A stretch of 21,326 nucleotides of DNA from Planctomycetales bacterium (GCA_024645305.1 JAHEFU010000020.1:1-21326); one strand, 5' to 3'; positions 1 to 6,243 are shown, numbered from the stretch's first letter. Notes: generated from the sequence alone by a model not told the origin. Program-made: numbers and translations.

Positions 1-47
1 GGGACCCTGCAAGCTGCAACCAAAAACCCGTAACCTGTAACCTGCGA
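1..47. repeat. right end of a heptad-array intergenic element (truncated by window)
   Basis: The sequence is built of degenerate 7-nt units (GCAACCA, AAAACCC, GTAACCT, GTAACCT). Read on the other strand the unit is AGGTTAC/AGGTTGC, close to the GCAGGTT unit of the complete element at 18283-18531. Only the C-rich right arm lies in the window. It ends about 20 bases from the stop codon of the neighbouring gene. Confidence 0.5.
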
Positions 48-66
48 AATGGAGCTTCGCGCTCCC

Positions 67-618
67 CTAGTTGTCGCGGAAGTCGGAGGGGCTGATCTGG
101 CGCAGGAACTGCTTGAAGGTCTCGGGGCTGGAATCCAGCTCCATCGCCTCCTCACTGGCGATTTCCTGGGCCACACTTTCGCCGTCCTCTTCGTCCTCGG
201 ACTGCTCCGCGGAGAGTTCGACGAACTTGATGTTGCACATCAGGTCCTCGCTGACGAAGATCTTGACGTTCTGGCGCAGGGCCATGGCGATGGCGTCCGT
301 CGGACGGCAGTCCACCTCGATGGTGCGGCCGTCACTGTCGAGGAACAGCTTTGCGAAGTAGGTGCTGCTTTCCAGGCGGTCAATCACCACCTTGGAGATA
401 TGCACACCCAGCTGGCCGAGGATGGAGGACATCAGGTCGTGCGTCAGCGGCCGCGGCGGGATCTTGTTGTCGACCGCCAGCTCAATGCTGCTGGCTTCGA
501 GTTCACCGATCCAGATCGGCAGGTACAGTTCCTTTTCCATGTCCTTCAGGAACAGCACCGGCGCTTTCTGACGGTGGTCGTAGCGCAGATCAAAGAAGTC
601 TACCTTCGTTAGTGACAT
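67..618 (-). CDS. bifunctional nuclease (BFN/DUF151) domain protein
   Basis: This 183-aa protein matches the bifunctional nuclease family (DUF151). The N-terminal ~130 residues carry the family pattern: an opening strand, 'LPIWIGELEASSIELA', a 'PRPLTHDL' turn, and 'DCRPTDAIAMALR'. The last ~45 residues are an acidic, low-complexity tail. Family members have been reported to have DNase/RNase activity in plants, but the role in bacteria is poorly defined, so the nuclease label is by family only. The ATG at 618 is chosen because the conserved domain begins at once and a TATAAT box (627-632, minus strand, preceded by TGG) lies 8 nt upstream. It is monocistronic as far as can be seen, with a repeat-element end following its stop codon. 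Confidence 0.85.
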   Translation of the reverse strand: MSLTKVDFFDLRYDHRQKAPVLFLKDMEKELYLPIWIGELEASSIELAVDNKIPPRPLTHDLMSSILGQLGVHISKVVIDRLESSTYFAKLFLDSDGRTIEVDCRPTDAIAMALRQNVKIFVSEDLMCNIKFVELSAEQSEDEEDGESVAQEIASEEAMELDSSPETFKQFLRQISPSDFRDN

Positions 619-626
619 CCAACTGG

Positions 627-635
627 ATTATACCA
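627..635 (-). promoter_or_regulatory. extended -10 promoter element of the BFN-domain gene
   Basis: On the minus strand this reads TGG-TATAAT, a consensus -10 with an upstream TG dinucleotide. It lies 8 nt from the ATG, which would give a leader of only a few bases. No Shine-Dalgarno sequence is seen. No convincing -35 box is seen either. Confidence 0.55.
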
Positions 636-705
636 TTACAGGCACTTTCCCACTCAGTCCGGGCAATTTCCCGGGCTGTCCGGCAAGCCGCCTGCGGACT
701 GGCCT

Positions 706-776
706 GAACCCGGGTTTTGCAATATTGGCCAGGTAAACCGGGTAACATATGACGGAGGGTAGACCTCCGGTACTGA
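706..776 (+). other. possible structured leader upstream of the 22-codon ORF
   Basis: The sequence holds ACCCGG...CCGGGT complementary arms (about 706-743) followed by a CGGAGG-GTAGA-CCTCCG hairpin (about 755-771), just before a strong ribosome-binding site. It could be a structured 5' leader or a small RNA. No known riboswitch class was recognised. Confidence 0.3.
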
Positions 777-801
777 ATATCACGGACAGGAGGCAGCAGG
801 C

Positions 802-870
802 ATGAAAACACCAGATACGCAGGCGGGAGGCAATTCCCGCAACGGCTGCAGCTGTCCATCCACCAACTAA
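802..870 (+). CDS. 22-aa peptide with CxC motif, function unknown
   Basis: The 22-codon ORF ends in GCSCPSTN, giving a Cys-Ser-Cys motif close to the C terminus. It has a strong Shine-Dalgarno site, AGGAGG at 788-793, 8 nt before the ATG. It sits between a potentially structured leader and an intrinsic terminator at 930-967, so the layout is that of a short dedicated transcript. There is no signal peptide and no adjacent maturation enzyme that would identify it as a RiPP precursor. It may be a metal-binding or redox miniprotein, a leader peptide, or a chance ORF. It is too short for statistical support. Confidence 0.35.
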   Translation: MKTPDTQAGGNSRNGCSCPSTN

Positions 871-871
871 G

Positions 872-906
872 CCGCCAACTTTCCAATTTCCCGTTTTCCT
901 AACCCC
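872..906. repeat. one-sided heptad array
   Basis: Degenerate 7-nt units (CTTTCCA, ATTTCCC, GTTTTCC, TAACCCC) directly follow the 22-codon ORF. They have the pyrimidine-rich look of the right arms of the complete elements elsewhere in the window. No matching purine-rich left arm is seen, so this is a remnant or a chance run. Confidence 0.3.
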
Positions 907-929
907 CCTTCGCCTCCTTGCGAGGCAAC

Positions 930-967
930 GGCTGCCGGACCTTCCCGGGTTCGGCAGCCTGTTTTTT
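930..967 (+). terminator. intrinsic (Rho-independent) terminator
   Basis: A perfect 8-bp stem, GGCTGCCG (930-937) with CGGCAGCC (952-959), is followed by a TG(T)6 tract at 960-967. The T-run is on the plus strand, so it ends transcription coming from the 700-870 region. It also argues against any gene starting upstream of it and reading into 1062. Confidence 0.8.
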
Positions 968-1045
968 CTGCCGACTCGCCCGGGGGCTCGTCGGTCTGCG
1001 CAACGCAGAGATGCAAAGTCCTGCAGCTCCCCCCCGTTTCGGCTG

Positions 1046-1051
1046 TATGAT
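1046..1051 (+). promoter_or_regulatory. candidate -10 box of the plus-strand DUF2993 gene
   Basis: TATGAT lies 10 nt before the ATG at 1062. It overlaps an alternative ATG at 1047, which makes that earlier start unlikely. No clear -35 box is seen. Confidence 0.35.
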
Positions 1052-1061
1052 CTGGACAGGT

Positions 1062-1940
1062 ATGCAGGGCGGAAGATTGAATCCAGATGGAGCAGGCAGG
1101 GACAGCCGGGTGGTCCGCGCTGCAAGGCCGAGTTCCTGGTCCTGGCAGCGCATGTTGCACACCTGCAGCTATGGCTGCCTCTCCCTGCTGGTACTGCCCA
1201 TCCTGCTGCTGGTCAGCTGGCGGTACATCAATGATGAGCCTGCCGGAGCAAAAGCGGACCTGGAACCCACAGGCGACAGCGAGGGACAGCCTGCCCACTC
1301 TGGACAGGTTCAGGTGCCTGGCCCTGAACTGGACCACCAGCGCGTCAGGCTTGAGGATAGTCTCGCTGCGCAATTGCCCAGCTTCCGCATTGAAAGTTCC
1401 AATACACAGATTGGCAACTTGCCAATGGAGCAGCTGGTGCTTGAAGCCAGGGAAGTGGAACTGAACGTGCGTGAACTGCTCAGGGGTGAAAAGGCCAGCA
1501 TCAACTCCTTTGGCAGCGCGGAAGTCTCCCTGAGCATCTCGGGTGATGCCCTCAGACAGGAGCTGCTGCCCATGCTCGAGGCGAATGGCCTGAGGAAGGC
1601 AAGGATCGAATTCGGTGCTGATAGTGTCAAGATCACGGCCATGAAGAAGGTGAAGCTGCTTGGCAGTATCAAGATCGCAGCCAAGGCCAGGTTCCAGGTG
1701 CTGGATGAAAGCGCGATCGGTCTGCAGATCACTGAGCTCGAAAGCGGGCCACTCAATCTCGGTGTATCCAGCCTGAAGCTGGATTTCAGGCAGGAATTAC
1801 CCCCGCTCAATCTGGGTGGAAGCTTCGCCAGGGTAGTGATTGACGGGCTTGTCTTCCGCGCTGGGCGGCTGCATGTGGAGGCGCATGCCGTGCAACTGCC
1901 GGAGGGCGCAATTCCGCGCAATGCAATTGACGTGCTGTAG
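1062..1940 (+). CDS. membrane-anchored DUF2993 (LmeA-like) protein
   Basis: The 292-aa protein has one N-terminal hydrophobic anchor (about residues 37-54, 'CLSLLVLPILLLVSW') and a C-terminal β-rich domain of about 190 residues. It carries the DUF2993 pattern: an element leading to 'ELNVRELLRGEKASI', 'SAEVSLSISGDALRQELLPML', and a late 'LDFRQELPPLNLGGSFARVVIDGL'. DUF2993 proteins are LmeA-like, and some bind phospholipids in the cell envelope; lipid handling here is inference. It is a paralog of the convergent gene ending at 1954: both share the RxLLRG(E/D)KA, (D/E)xLxxxLxPMLE and LxLGGxxARVxID motifs. The start is placed at ATG 1062 because a terminator (930-967) and a -10-like box (1046) lie upstream. 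ATG 1152, just before the anchor, is possible. Confidence 0.75.
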   Translation: MQGGRLNPDGAGRDSRVVRAARPSSWSWQRMLHTCSYGCLSLLVLPILLLVSWRYINDEPAGAKADLEPTGDSEGQPAHSGQVQVPGPELDHQRVRLEDSLAAQLPSFRIESSNTQIGNLPMEQLVLEAREVELNVRELLRGEKASINSFGSAEVSLSISGDALRQELLPMLEANGLRKARIEFGADSVKITAMKKVKLLGSIKIAAKARFQVLDESAIGLQITELESGPLNLGVSSLKLDFRQELPPLNLGGSFARVVIDGLVFRAGRLHVEAHAVQLPEGAIPRNAIDVL

Positions 1941-1964
1941 GTCTGCTGCCAGCCTAGAAGACCT
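1939..1964. terminator. possible hairpin between convergent DUF2993 genes
   Basis: AGGTCT (1939-1944) and AGACCT (1959-1964) form a 6-bp stem spanning the 13-nt gap between the two stop codons. There is no T-run on either strand, so a terminator role is only possible. Confidence 0.25.
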
Positions 1965-2760
1965 CCATTACTTCCCTGTCAGCGTCGCCGGGACCCATTG
2001 ACTCCGAATGTGCAGTTATCTCGATGTGGTCGCTGCTCGTCCTGAGGTCGTCAATCAGCACCCTTGCCATCATCCCACCGAGGTCCAGTGCGGGCAGGAA
2101 ATCGTCAAGCACCAGGGAAAGGTCGGACACGGTGATGTTATATGTGCTGAAGCGGAAATCCGTCAGTGCAAAGCCGACCCGCCTGTCCTCAGTGACAAAG
2201 AACTTCCCCACGGCAGCCATGCTCTTGTCCTGGCTGCCGCTGACCCTGATCGAGTCATTGTCAAATTCCACCCTGACATTGCTGATGCCTTCCTCCTCCA
2301 GCATCGGCACCAGGCGCGCTGCCAGTTCGTCGGCTGACATCCGCAGCTTCAGTTCGGCGGATCCGACGGCCGTGATCTGGGCCTTGTCACCCCTGAGGAT
2401 GCGCCGCATGTTGAAGTCCACTCCACTGGCATCGAAGTGCAGGCCCTGGAAGGGGATCTCATCCAGCACCGCGCTGGGACTGACAACGTGGAATTCCGGC
2501 AGGAATCCGGACAGGGTCTGCCTGAGGCTGCCGAGCCGCACATCAACAGTGGCTGAATTCGGCAGTTCAAGTTCCCGGCGCACGGCCTGGCTGAGCATTT
2601 CCTCAAGACGTGGCAACAGGAACAGGGACGCAACGGAATATGCCGCCAGCAGCAGGCATGCAAGCACCATGAGGTTTGCCAGCAGCCATCGCAGCAACCT
2701 TGCCGGCCTGGAACCCCTGCGCTTGCGGGCCCGGCCCCGGATGTGCTTGTCAATTTCCAT
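1954..2760 (-). CDS. membrane-anchored DUF2993 (LmeA-like) protein, paralog
   Basis: The 268-aa protein has a basic N terminus (about residues 8-25, rich in Arg/Lys), a transmembrane anchor at about 26-50, then a DUF2993 domain. Visible motifs are 'MRRILRGDKAQITAVGSAEL', 'SADELAARLVPMLEEEG' and 'LDLGGMMARVLIDDL'. It is clearly related to the plus-strand gene ending at 1940, 13 nt away and convergent, so the pair looks like an inverted duplication. The anchor and β-sandwich-type domain suggest a periplasm-facing lipid-binding role (family knowledge plus inference). The ATG at 2760 gives a sensible positive-inside N terminus. No strong ribosome-binding site is seen. Confidence 0.75.
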   Translation of the reverse strand: MEIDKHIRGRARKRRGSRPARLLRWLLANLMVLACLLLAAYSVASLFLLPRLEEMLSQAVRRELELPNSATVDVRLGSLRQTLSGFLPEFHVVSPSAVLDEIPFQGLHFDASGVDFNMRRILRGDKAQITAVGSAELKLRMSADELAARLVPMLEEEGISNVRVEFDNDSIRVSGSQDKSMAAVGKFFVTEDRRVGFALTDFRFSTYNITVSDLSLVLDDFLPALDLGGMMARVLIDDLRTSSDHIEITAHSESMGPGDADREVMEVF

Positions 2761-2828
2761 GCCAGGACCAATCTGTTCGAACCGGTAACTTCATGCTTGT
2801 CACTTCCCTACACACTACAGCCCGCAGC

Positions 2829-5387
2829 CTACTCCTTCCCGAACAGTCCCAGCTGCAGCGCTTTCCGGGCGCGTTCGCGCGATTCGCGGCGCGTTTCCTC
2901 CAGTTCGCCGAGGATCGCCCGGGCCCGCCTGACAACGCCCTCGGGCAGTCCGGCCAGTGAGGCCACCTCGATCCCGAAGCTGTCACTGGCCGCCCCCGCC
3001 GCCACCTTGTGCAGGAACACGAAGCTCTCCCCCTCACGCTGCACCAGCACCTGGAAGTTCTTCAGGCGCGGCAGCACGAGCTCGAGGTCCGTCAGTTCGA
3101 AGAAGTGCGTGGCGAACAGGGTCAGCGGGCGCTCGGGCATTTCGTGCAGGTGTTCCAGCACGGCCTTGGCAATGCTGATGCCGTCGTAGGTGGATGTCCC
3201 GCGCCCCACCTCGTCCAGCAGCACCAGGCTCCTCGGGCCCGCCGTGTTGAGGATCTCCGCCGTCTCCAGCATTTCCACCATGAAGGTGCTCTGCCCGCTG
3301 GCCTGGGCATCCTGGGCCCCCACCCGCGTGTGGATCCGGGCCAGCACCGGCAACAGCGCCCGGTTCGCAGGGACATGGCAGCCGCACTGCCCGAGCACGC
3401 AGATCGTTGCCAGCATGCGCATGTAGGTGCTCTTGCCGCCCATGTTCGGCCCGGTGATCAGCATGATCTGCTGCTCCGTGCTGTCCAGCCAGGCATCGTT
3501 CTTCGTGTAGTAGCGCTCGCCGGTGAGCTGCTCCACCAGCGGGTGCCGCGCGCCCTCCAGCTCCAGGCGCTGCTCCTCCGCCGAGTCCGCCAGGGTGGGG
3601 CGGACCCATTTCAGGCGCCGCGAGGCCGTGGCCATGGCCAGCTGCACATCCAGTGATGCGGAAGCCCGGGCGGCCAGGGCCAGGCGCTCGGCCTCGGCCA
3701 GCAGGGCGGCGAGGATCTCCTCATACAGTTCGCGCTCGCGGGCCTCCAGCCTGCCCTGGGCTCCGCGCACCGCGCTTTCGCGCTGGCCCAGCTCCTCAGT
3801 CACGAAGCGTTCCGCGTTGACAAGGGTCTGGCGTCGCGTGTAATCCTCCGGCACCAGTGCCAGGTTGGCCTTGCTGACCTCGATGAAGTAGCCGAAGGCC
3901 CCCGTCTGCTTGACCTTCAGCGTGCGGATCCCGGTGCGCCGGCGCTGTTCCTCCTCATAGTCCGCGAACCACTGCTCCCCGCCGCTGTGCAGGCTGCGCA
4001 GTTCATCCACGCGCTCATCACTGCCGGGGCGGATCACGTTGCCATCGGAGAGTTTCACCGGCGGTTCCTCGCTGAGCATCGTGTCCAGGTAGCCGTGCAG
4101 CTCACCGAATTCACCGATCAGTTCCCCGAGCCTTTCCAGCAGGCCATCCTCGCTGCCGGCAAGCAGGATGCTCAGGCCCTCCAGGGCCGGCAGGCTGTCC
4201 GCCAGGGCACGCAGTTCCCGCGGGTTGCTGCGACCGAGGCTCGCGCGCTGCACGATGCGTTCGATGTCAACCACGAGCGAGAGGCGCTGCTCCAGCTCGC
4301 CGGCCAGCGCCGGGTTGTCCTGCAGGCAGTCGATGCTGTCATGCGAGGCCGTGATCTGTGCCGCCACGGCATAGGGTGACAACAGGCGGCGCTTCAGCTC
4401 ACGGCGGCCGGCACTCGTACGGCAGTGGTTCAGCAGGCCGTAGATCCCGCCCGAGGCCTGTTCGCCGGGAGTGCCGGCATGCCCCAGCAGGTCCAGGTGC
4501 TCAGCCGTGCGGGCGTCAAGGTGCAGGCTGTGGCCCAGCGGGACGAAACGCGGCCGGAGCCGCAGGTCCTCACTGCGGTAGGTTTCGCGCAGGTAGCGCA
4601 CGAGCGCGTACAGCGCGGTGCAGGCGGCCGGCTGCCCGGCCAGGCCGTAGGCCTTCAGTGAGCTGGCGCTGAACAGATGCTCCACGAAGTAGTTCACATC
4701 GGCATCGCCCGGCAGTTCCGGGCAGCGCTGGATCGCCGGCCCCGTGGAGCCGCCGCCGCCGCCGCGCAGCTGTGTTGTCAGCGCGCCGTCGGCAATCAGT
4801 TCCTCCTGCAGCAGCAGCTCCGAGGGCCTGAGCCGCAGCACCAGCTCCACCGCCATGCGCAGCGAGCGTTCATCGTTGTCAAGTTCATGCAGTTCCACGC
4901 TGCCCGTGGCGCTGTCCAGCACAGCCACACCGATGCGGTTCCCGCGCCTGAGCAGCACCACGAGGTAGTTGTCACTGTCCTCCGAGAGGTACTCATCCTC
5001 CACGAGGGTCCCCGCGGTGATCACCCTGGTCACCGCCCGCTCCACGAGCCCCCGGGCCTCCGCCGGGTCCTGGGTCTGCTCGCAGATCGCCACGACCTCG
5101 CCGTTGTCAACGAGGCGCCGGATGTACTTCACGCTGGCGTGGTAGGGCACGCCGGCCATGGCCACCCGGTAGTCCTTGGAGGCATTGCGGGCAGTCAGGG
5201 TCAGGCCGAGGATCTCCGCGGCGCGCACGGCATCGGGGCCGAACATTTCGTAGAAGTCCCCGAGGCGGTAGAACAGGATGCCCTGGGGCTGGCCGTCCTT
5301 GATGGCGAGGTACTGGCGGAAGAGCGGCGTGAGATTCTCCCGGTCTGCGGGATAGTCCTCATGCACTCCGGGGGGCAGCACGGCCAT
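2829..5387 (-). CDS. mutS: DNA mismatch repair ATPase MutS
   Basis: The full-length 852-aa MutS recognises mismatches and recruits MutL. The N-terminal mismatch-binding domain has 'LFYRLGDFYEMF' with the Phe-x-Glu wedge (F45, E47). The connector, lever and clamp domains follow. The ATPase domain has Walker A GPNMGGKST (646-654), a Walker B/signature 'LVLLDEVGRGTSTYDG' (721-736) and the 'ATHFFELT' switch (759-766). The protein ends in LQLGLFGKE, which follows the common MutS C-terminal style. The start at 5387 is supported by the standard N-terminal length and by a TATAAT box exactly 6 nt upstream, suggesting a leaderless mRNA. No mutL neighbour is present. A 9-nt repeat array begins directly upstream of the promoter. 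Confidence 0.98.
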   Translation of the reverse strand: MAVLPPGVHEDYPADRENLTPLFRQYLAIKDGQPQGILFYRLGDFYEMFGPDAVRAAEILGLTLTARNASKDYRVAMAGVPYHASVKYIRRLVDNGEVVAICEQTQDPAEARGLVERAVTRVITAGTLVEDEYLSEDSDNYLVVLLRRGNRIGVAVLDSATGSVELHELDNDERSLRMAVELVLRLRPSELLLQEELIADGALTTQLRGGGGGSTGPAIQRCPELPGDADVNYFVEHLFSASSLKAYGLAGQPAACTALYALVRYLRETYRSEDLRLRPRFVPLGHSLHLDARTAEHLDLLGHAGTPGEQASGGIYGLLNHCRTSAGRRELKRRLLSPYAVAAQITASHDSIDCLQDNPALAGELEQRLSLVVDIERIVQRASLGRSNPRELRALADSLPALEGLSILLAGSEDGLLERLGELIGEFGELHGYLDTMLSEEPPVKLSDGNVIRPGSDERVDELRSLHSGGEQWFADYEEEQRRRTGIRTLKVKQTGAFGYFIEVSKANLALVPEDYTRRQTLVNAERFVTEELGQRESAVRGAQGRLEARERELYEEILAALLAEAERLALAARASASLDVQLAMATASRRLKWVRPTLADSAEEQRLELEGARHPLVEQLTGERYYTKNDAWLDSTEQQIMLITGPNMGGKSTYMRMLATICVLGQCGCHVPANRALLPVLARIHTRVGAQDAQASGQSTFMVEMLETAEILNTAGPRSLVLLDEVGRGTSTYDGISIAKAVLEHLHEMPERPLTLFATHFFELTDLELVLPRLKNFQVLVQREGESFVFLHKVAAGAASDSFGIEVASLAGLPEGVVRRARAILGELEETRRESRERARKALQLGLFGKE

Positions 5388-5393
5388 GGAGAC

Positions 5394-5399
5394 ATTATA
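5394..5399 (-). promoter_or_regulatory. -10 box of mutS, leaderless arrangement
   Basis: TATAAT on the minus strand is separated from the mutS ATG by 6 nt (GTCTCC). Transcription would start at or within a base or two of the ATG. The -35 region falls inside the neighbouring repeat array and has no good match. Confidence 0.6.
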
Positions 5400-5571
5400 G
5401 AAGTAGTGGAAGAAGTGGGGGAAGTAGAAGAAGTCAGGGGAAGTTCAAGAAGTTGAAGAAGTCAGGGAAGTTGAAATGAAGAGAGATAGCGGGAAGCGGA
5501 GGGAATTTTACATCAATGCAAAGAACAGCTCTCGGCTGATTTCTTTACTTCTTCAACTTCTTCCACTGTCT
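5400..5571. repeat. intergenic element with inverted 9-nt arrays
   Basis: The left arm (5401-5473) is a run of about nine degenerate units of the type AAGAAGTGG. The right arm (5545-5562 and beyond) contains TTACTTCTT and CAACTTCTT, the reverse complements of AAGAAGTAA and AAGAAGTTG. The ~70-nt core has no convincing gene. The unit is the same as in the element at 6091-6243. The element fills the whole space between the mutS promoter and the stop of the Sm-like gene. Confidence 0.7.
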
Positions 5572-5754
5572 TCATCCCTTCGGGATGATCTGCTCGACCT
5601 GGCTGAGGTTCACGAGGCGCGGGCCCTGGCTGTCCACATCGACCATCAGGAATCCGTCAATGTTGCTTCTGATGATGCCATGCATGGTCGTGCCGGAAAT
5701 GGCAATGATCACATGCTGGCCGCTCTTGATCAGTTCGTCGATGGACAGGCTCAT
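5572..5754 (-). CDS. 60-aa β-rich Sm-like small protein
   Basis: The 60-aa protein has a short N-terminal helix ('SLSIDELIK') and then alternating hydrophobic strands: 'HVIIAISG', 'MHGIIRSNIDGFLMVDVD', 'PRLVNLSQVEQIIP'. The order helix, strand, G-containing strand pair, then 'RLVNLSQVEQI' resembles the Sm1/Sm2 layout of a small Sm-like barrel. It is not a typical Hfq and lacks the usual YKHA-type region. A nucleic-acid-binding role is inference. The start at 5754 is chosen because the fold begins there and a TATCAT box lies exactly 6 nt upstream. It has repeat elements on both sides. Confidence 0.65.
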   Translation of the reverse strand: MSLSIDELIKSGQHVIIAISGTTMHGIIRSNIDGFLMVDVDSQGPRLVNLSQVEQIIPKG

Positions 5755-5760
5755 GGGAAG

Positions 5761-5766
5761 ATGATA
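5761..5766 (-). promoter_or_regulatory. -10 box of the Sm-like gene, leaderless arrangement
   Basis: TATCAT on the minus strand lies 6 nt from the ATG (spacer CTTCCC), the same spacing as at mutS, pyrB and the phage repressor. There is no Shine-Dalgarno site. Confidence 0.5.
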
Positions 5767-5777
5767 GCGCAGAAGAA

Positions 5778-5948
5778 GTGAGGTGTGGGGAGTTTGGAGT
5801 GAGGAGTCGAGTGAAAGCAGGGAGCCCGGAGTGATGAGAGAGAAGGCCCGCCTGCCGGGCCGGACAACTCCTGTGGATAGCCTGGGCGCCGGACATAGTC
5901 TGACAGAGCCCTGTGGCTCCCAGGACCACACTCCTTATCTCCTCACTT
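5778..5948. repeat. intergenic element with inverted 7-nt arrays
   Basis: The left arm (5778-5812) consists of units GTGAGGT, GTGGGGA, GTTTGGA, GTGAGGA, GTCGAGT. The right arm (about 5925-5948) has the reverse complement, e.g. TCCTCAC and ACCACAC. Inside are further nested complementary pieces: GGGAGCC (5820-5826) with GGCTCCC (5915-5921), and a GGCCCG-CCTGC-CGGGCC hairpin (5845-5861). A transcript would fold into one long imperfect stem. There is no ORF with coding character. Confidence 0.65.
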
Positions 5949-5972
5949 AAACGAGCCCAGGCCGGAGCGGGG

Positions 5973-5978
5973 TATACC
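5973..5978 (+). promoter_or_regulatory. candidate -10 box of the small selenoprotein gene
   Basis: TATACC lies 7 nt before the ATG at 5986, close to the 6-nt spacing of the other leaderless-looking genes in the window. The match to TATAAT is imperfect. Confidence 0.35.
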
Positions 5979-5985
5979 AGTTGCG

Positions 5986-6099
5986 ATGATTGAATGGTTC
6001 CAGAACAACATCATGTGTTGACCGACGAGGATCCTGGCCGTGGGCCTGGGAATGATCCTGCTCGTCTCGGTGGGCGTTGACGCGCTGAAGAAGAAGTAG
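5986..6099 (+). CDS. candidate 37-aa membrane selenoprotein (in-frame TGA)
   Basis: Reading TGA (6019-6021) as selenocysteine gives a 37-aa protein: an 11-residue amphipathic start ending in Met-Cys, then Sec12, Pro-Thr-Arg, a hydrophobic segment (about 16-31, 'ILAVGLGMILLVSVGV') and a VDALKKK tail ending at TAG. The part after TGA uses strongly GC-ending codons and makes one clean membrane segment, which is not expected of sequence after a real stop. A hairpin begins 11 nt after the TGA: 6033-6039 pairs with 6043-6049 (one U·U mismatch), with loop GUG. This fits the bacterial SECIS pattern of a G at the loop start 16-37 nt after UGA. The adjacent Cys-Sec pair would be redox active. The last two Lys codons and the stop form the first unit of the downstream repeat array. 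No known family was recognised. Confidence 0.55.
6033..6049 (+). promoter_or_regulatory. candidate bacterial SECIS hairpin of the small selenoprotein
   Basis: CCUGGCC-GUG-GGCCUGG is a 7-position stem with a central U·U mismatch and a GUG loop. It starts 11 nt after the UGA. Outer GGAU (6029-6032) and AUCC (6055-6058) can extend it across a 5-nt bulge. Confidence 0.5.
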
Positions 6100-6243
6100 A
6101 AGAAGTAGAAGAAGTGGAAGAAGTGGAAGAAGTGGGGGAAGTGAAAGAAGTAGGAAGTATCAATCTTCCTGCAATGTCTTCAAATTCCTGAACTGACCCC
6201 TTTTTCCCACCTTCTTTAACTTCCCCTACTTCTTTTACTTCTT
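6091..6243. repeat. intergenic element with inverted 9-nt arrays
   Basis: The left arm (6091-6153) is seven 9-nt units: AAGAAGTAG twice, AAGAAGTGG three times, then GGGAAGTGA and AAGAAGTAG. The right arm (6217-6243) is TAACTTCCC, CTACTTCTT, TTACTTCTT, the reverse complement of the same unit. The core of about 60 nt is AT-richer and non-coding. It shares its unit with the element at 5400-5571. The first unit supplies the stop codon of the upstream small gene, and the element ends about 30 nt before the pyrB promoter. Confidence 0.75.

Noticed and set aside
918..1061. Longer N terminus for the plus-strand DUF2993 protein (ATG 918)
   Set aside because: It would begin upstream of and read through an excellent intrinsic terminator (930-967), and the extra residues look non-coding.
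4677..5456. A 259-codon plus-strand open frame antisense to mutS
   Set aside because: It is the shadow of a GC-rich gene. mutS is full length and motif-complete on the other strand.
5541..5574. Readthrough of the TGA ending the Sm-like gene into RQWKKLKK as a third selenoprotein
   Set aside because: The extension is only the repeat array translated. The protein fold is complete before it, and no suitable hairpin is seen.
6091..6243. CRISPR-like array
   Set aside because: Units are 7-9 nt in direct contact without spacers, with inverted arms. There are no cas genes.
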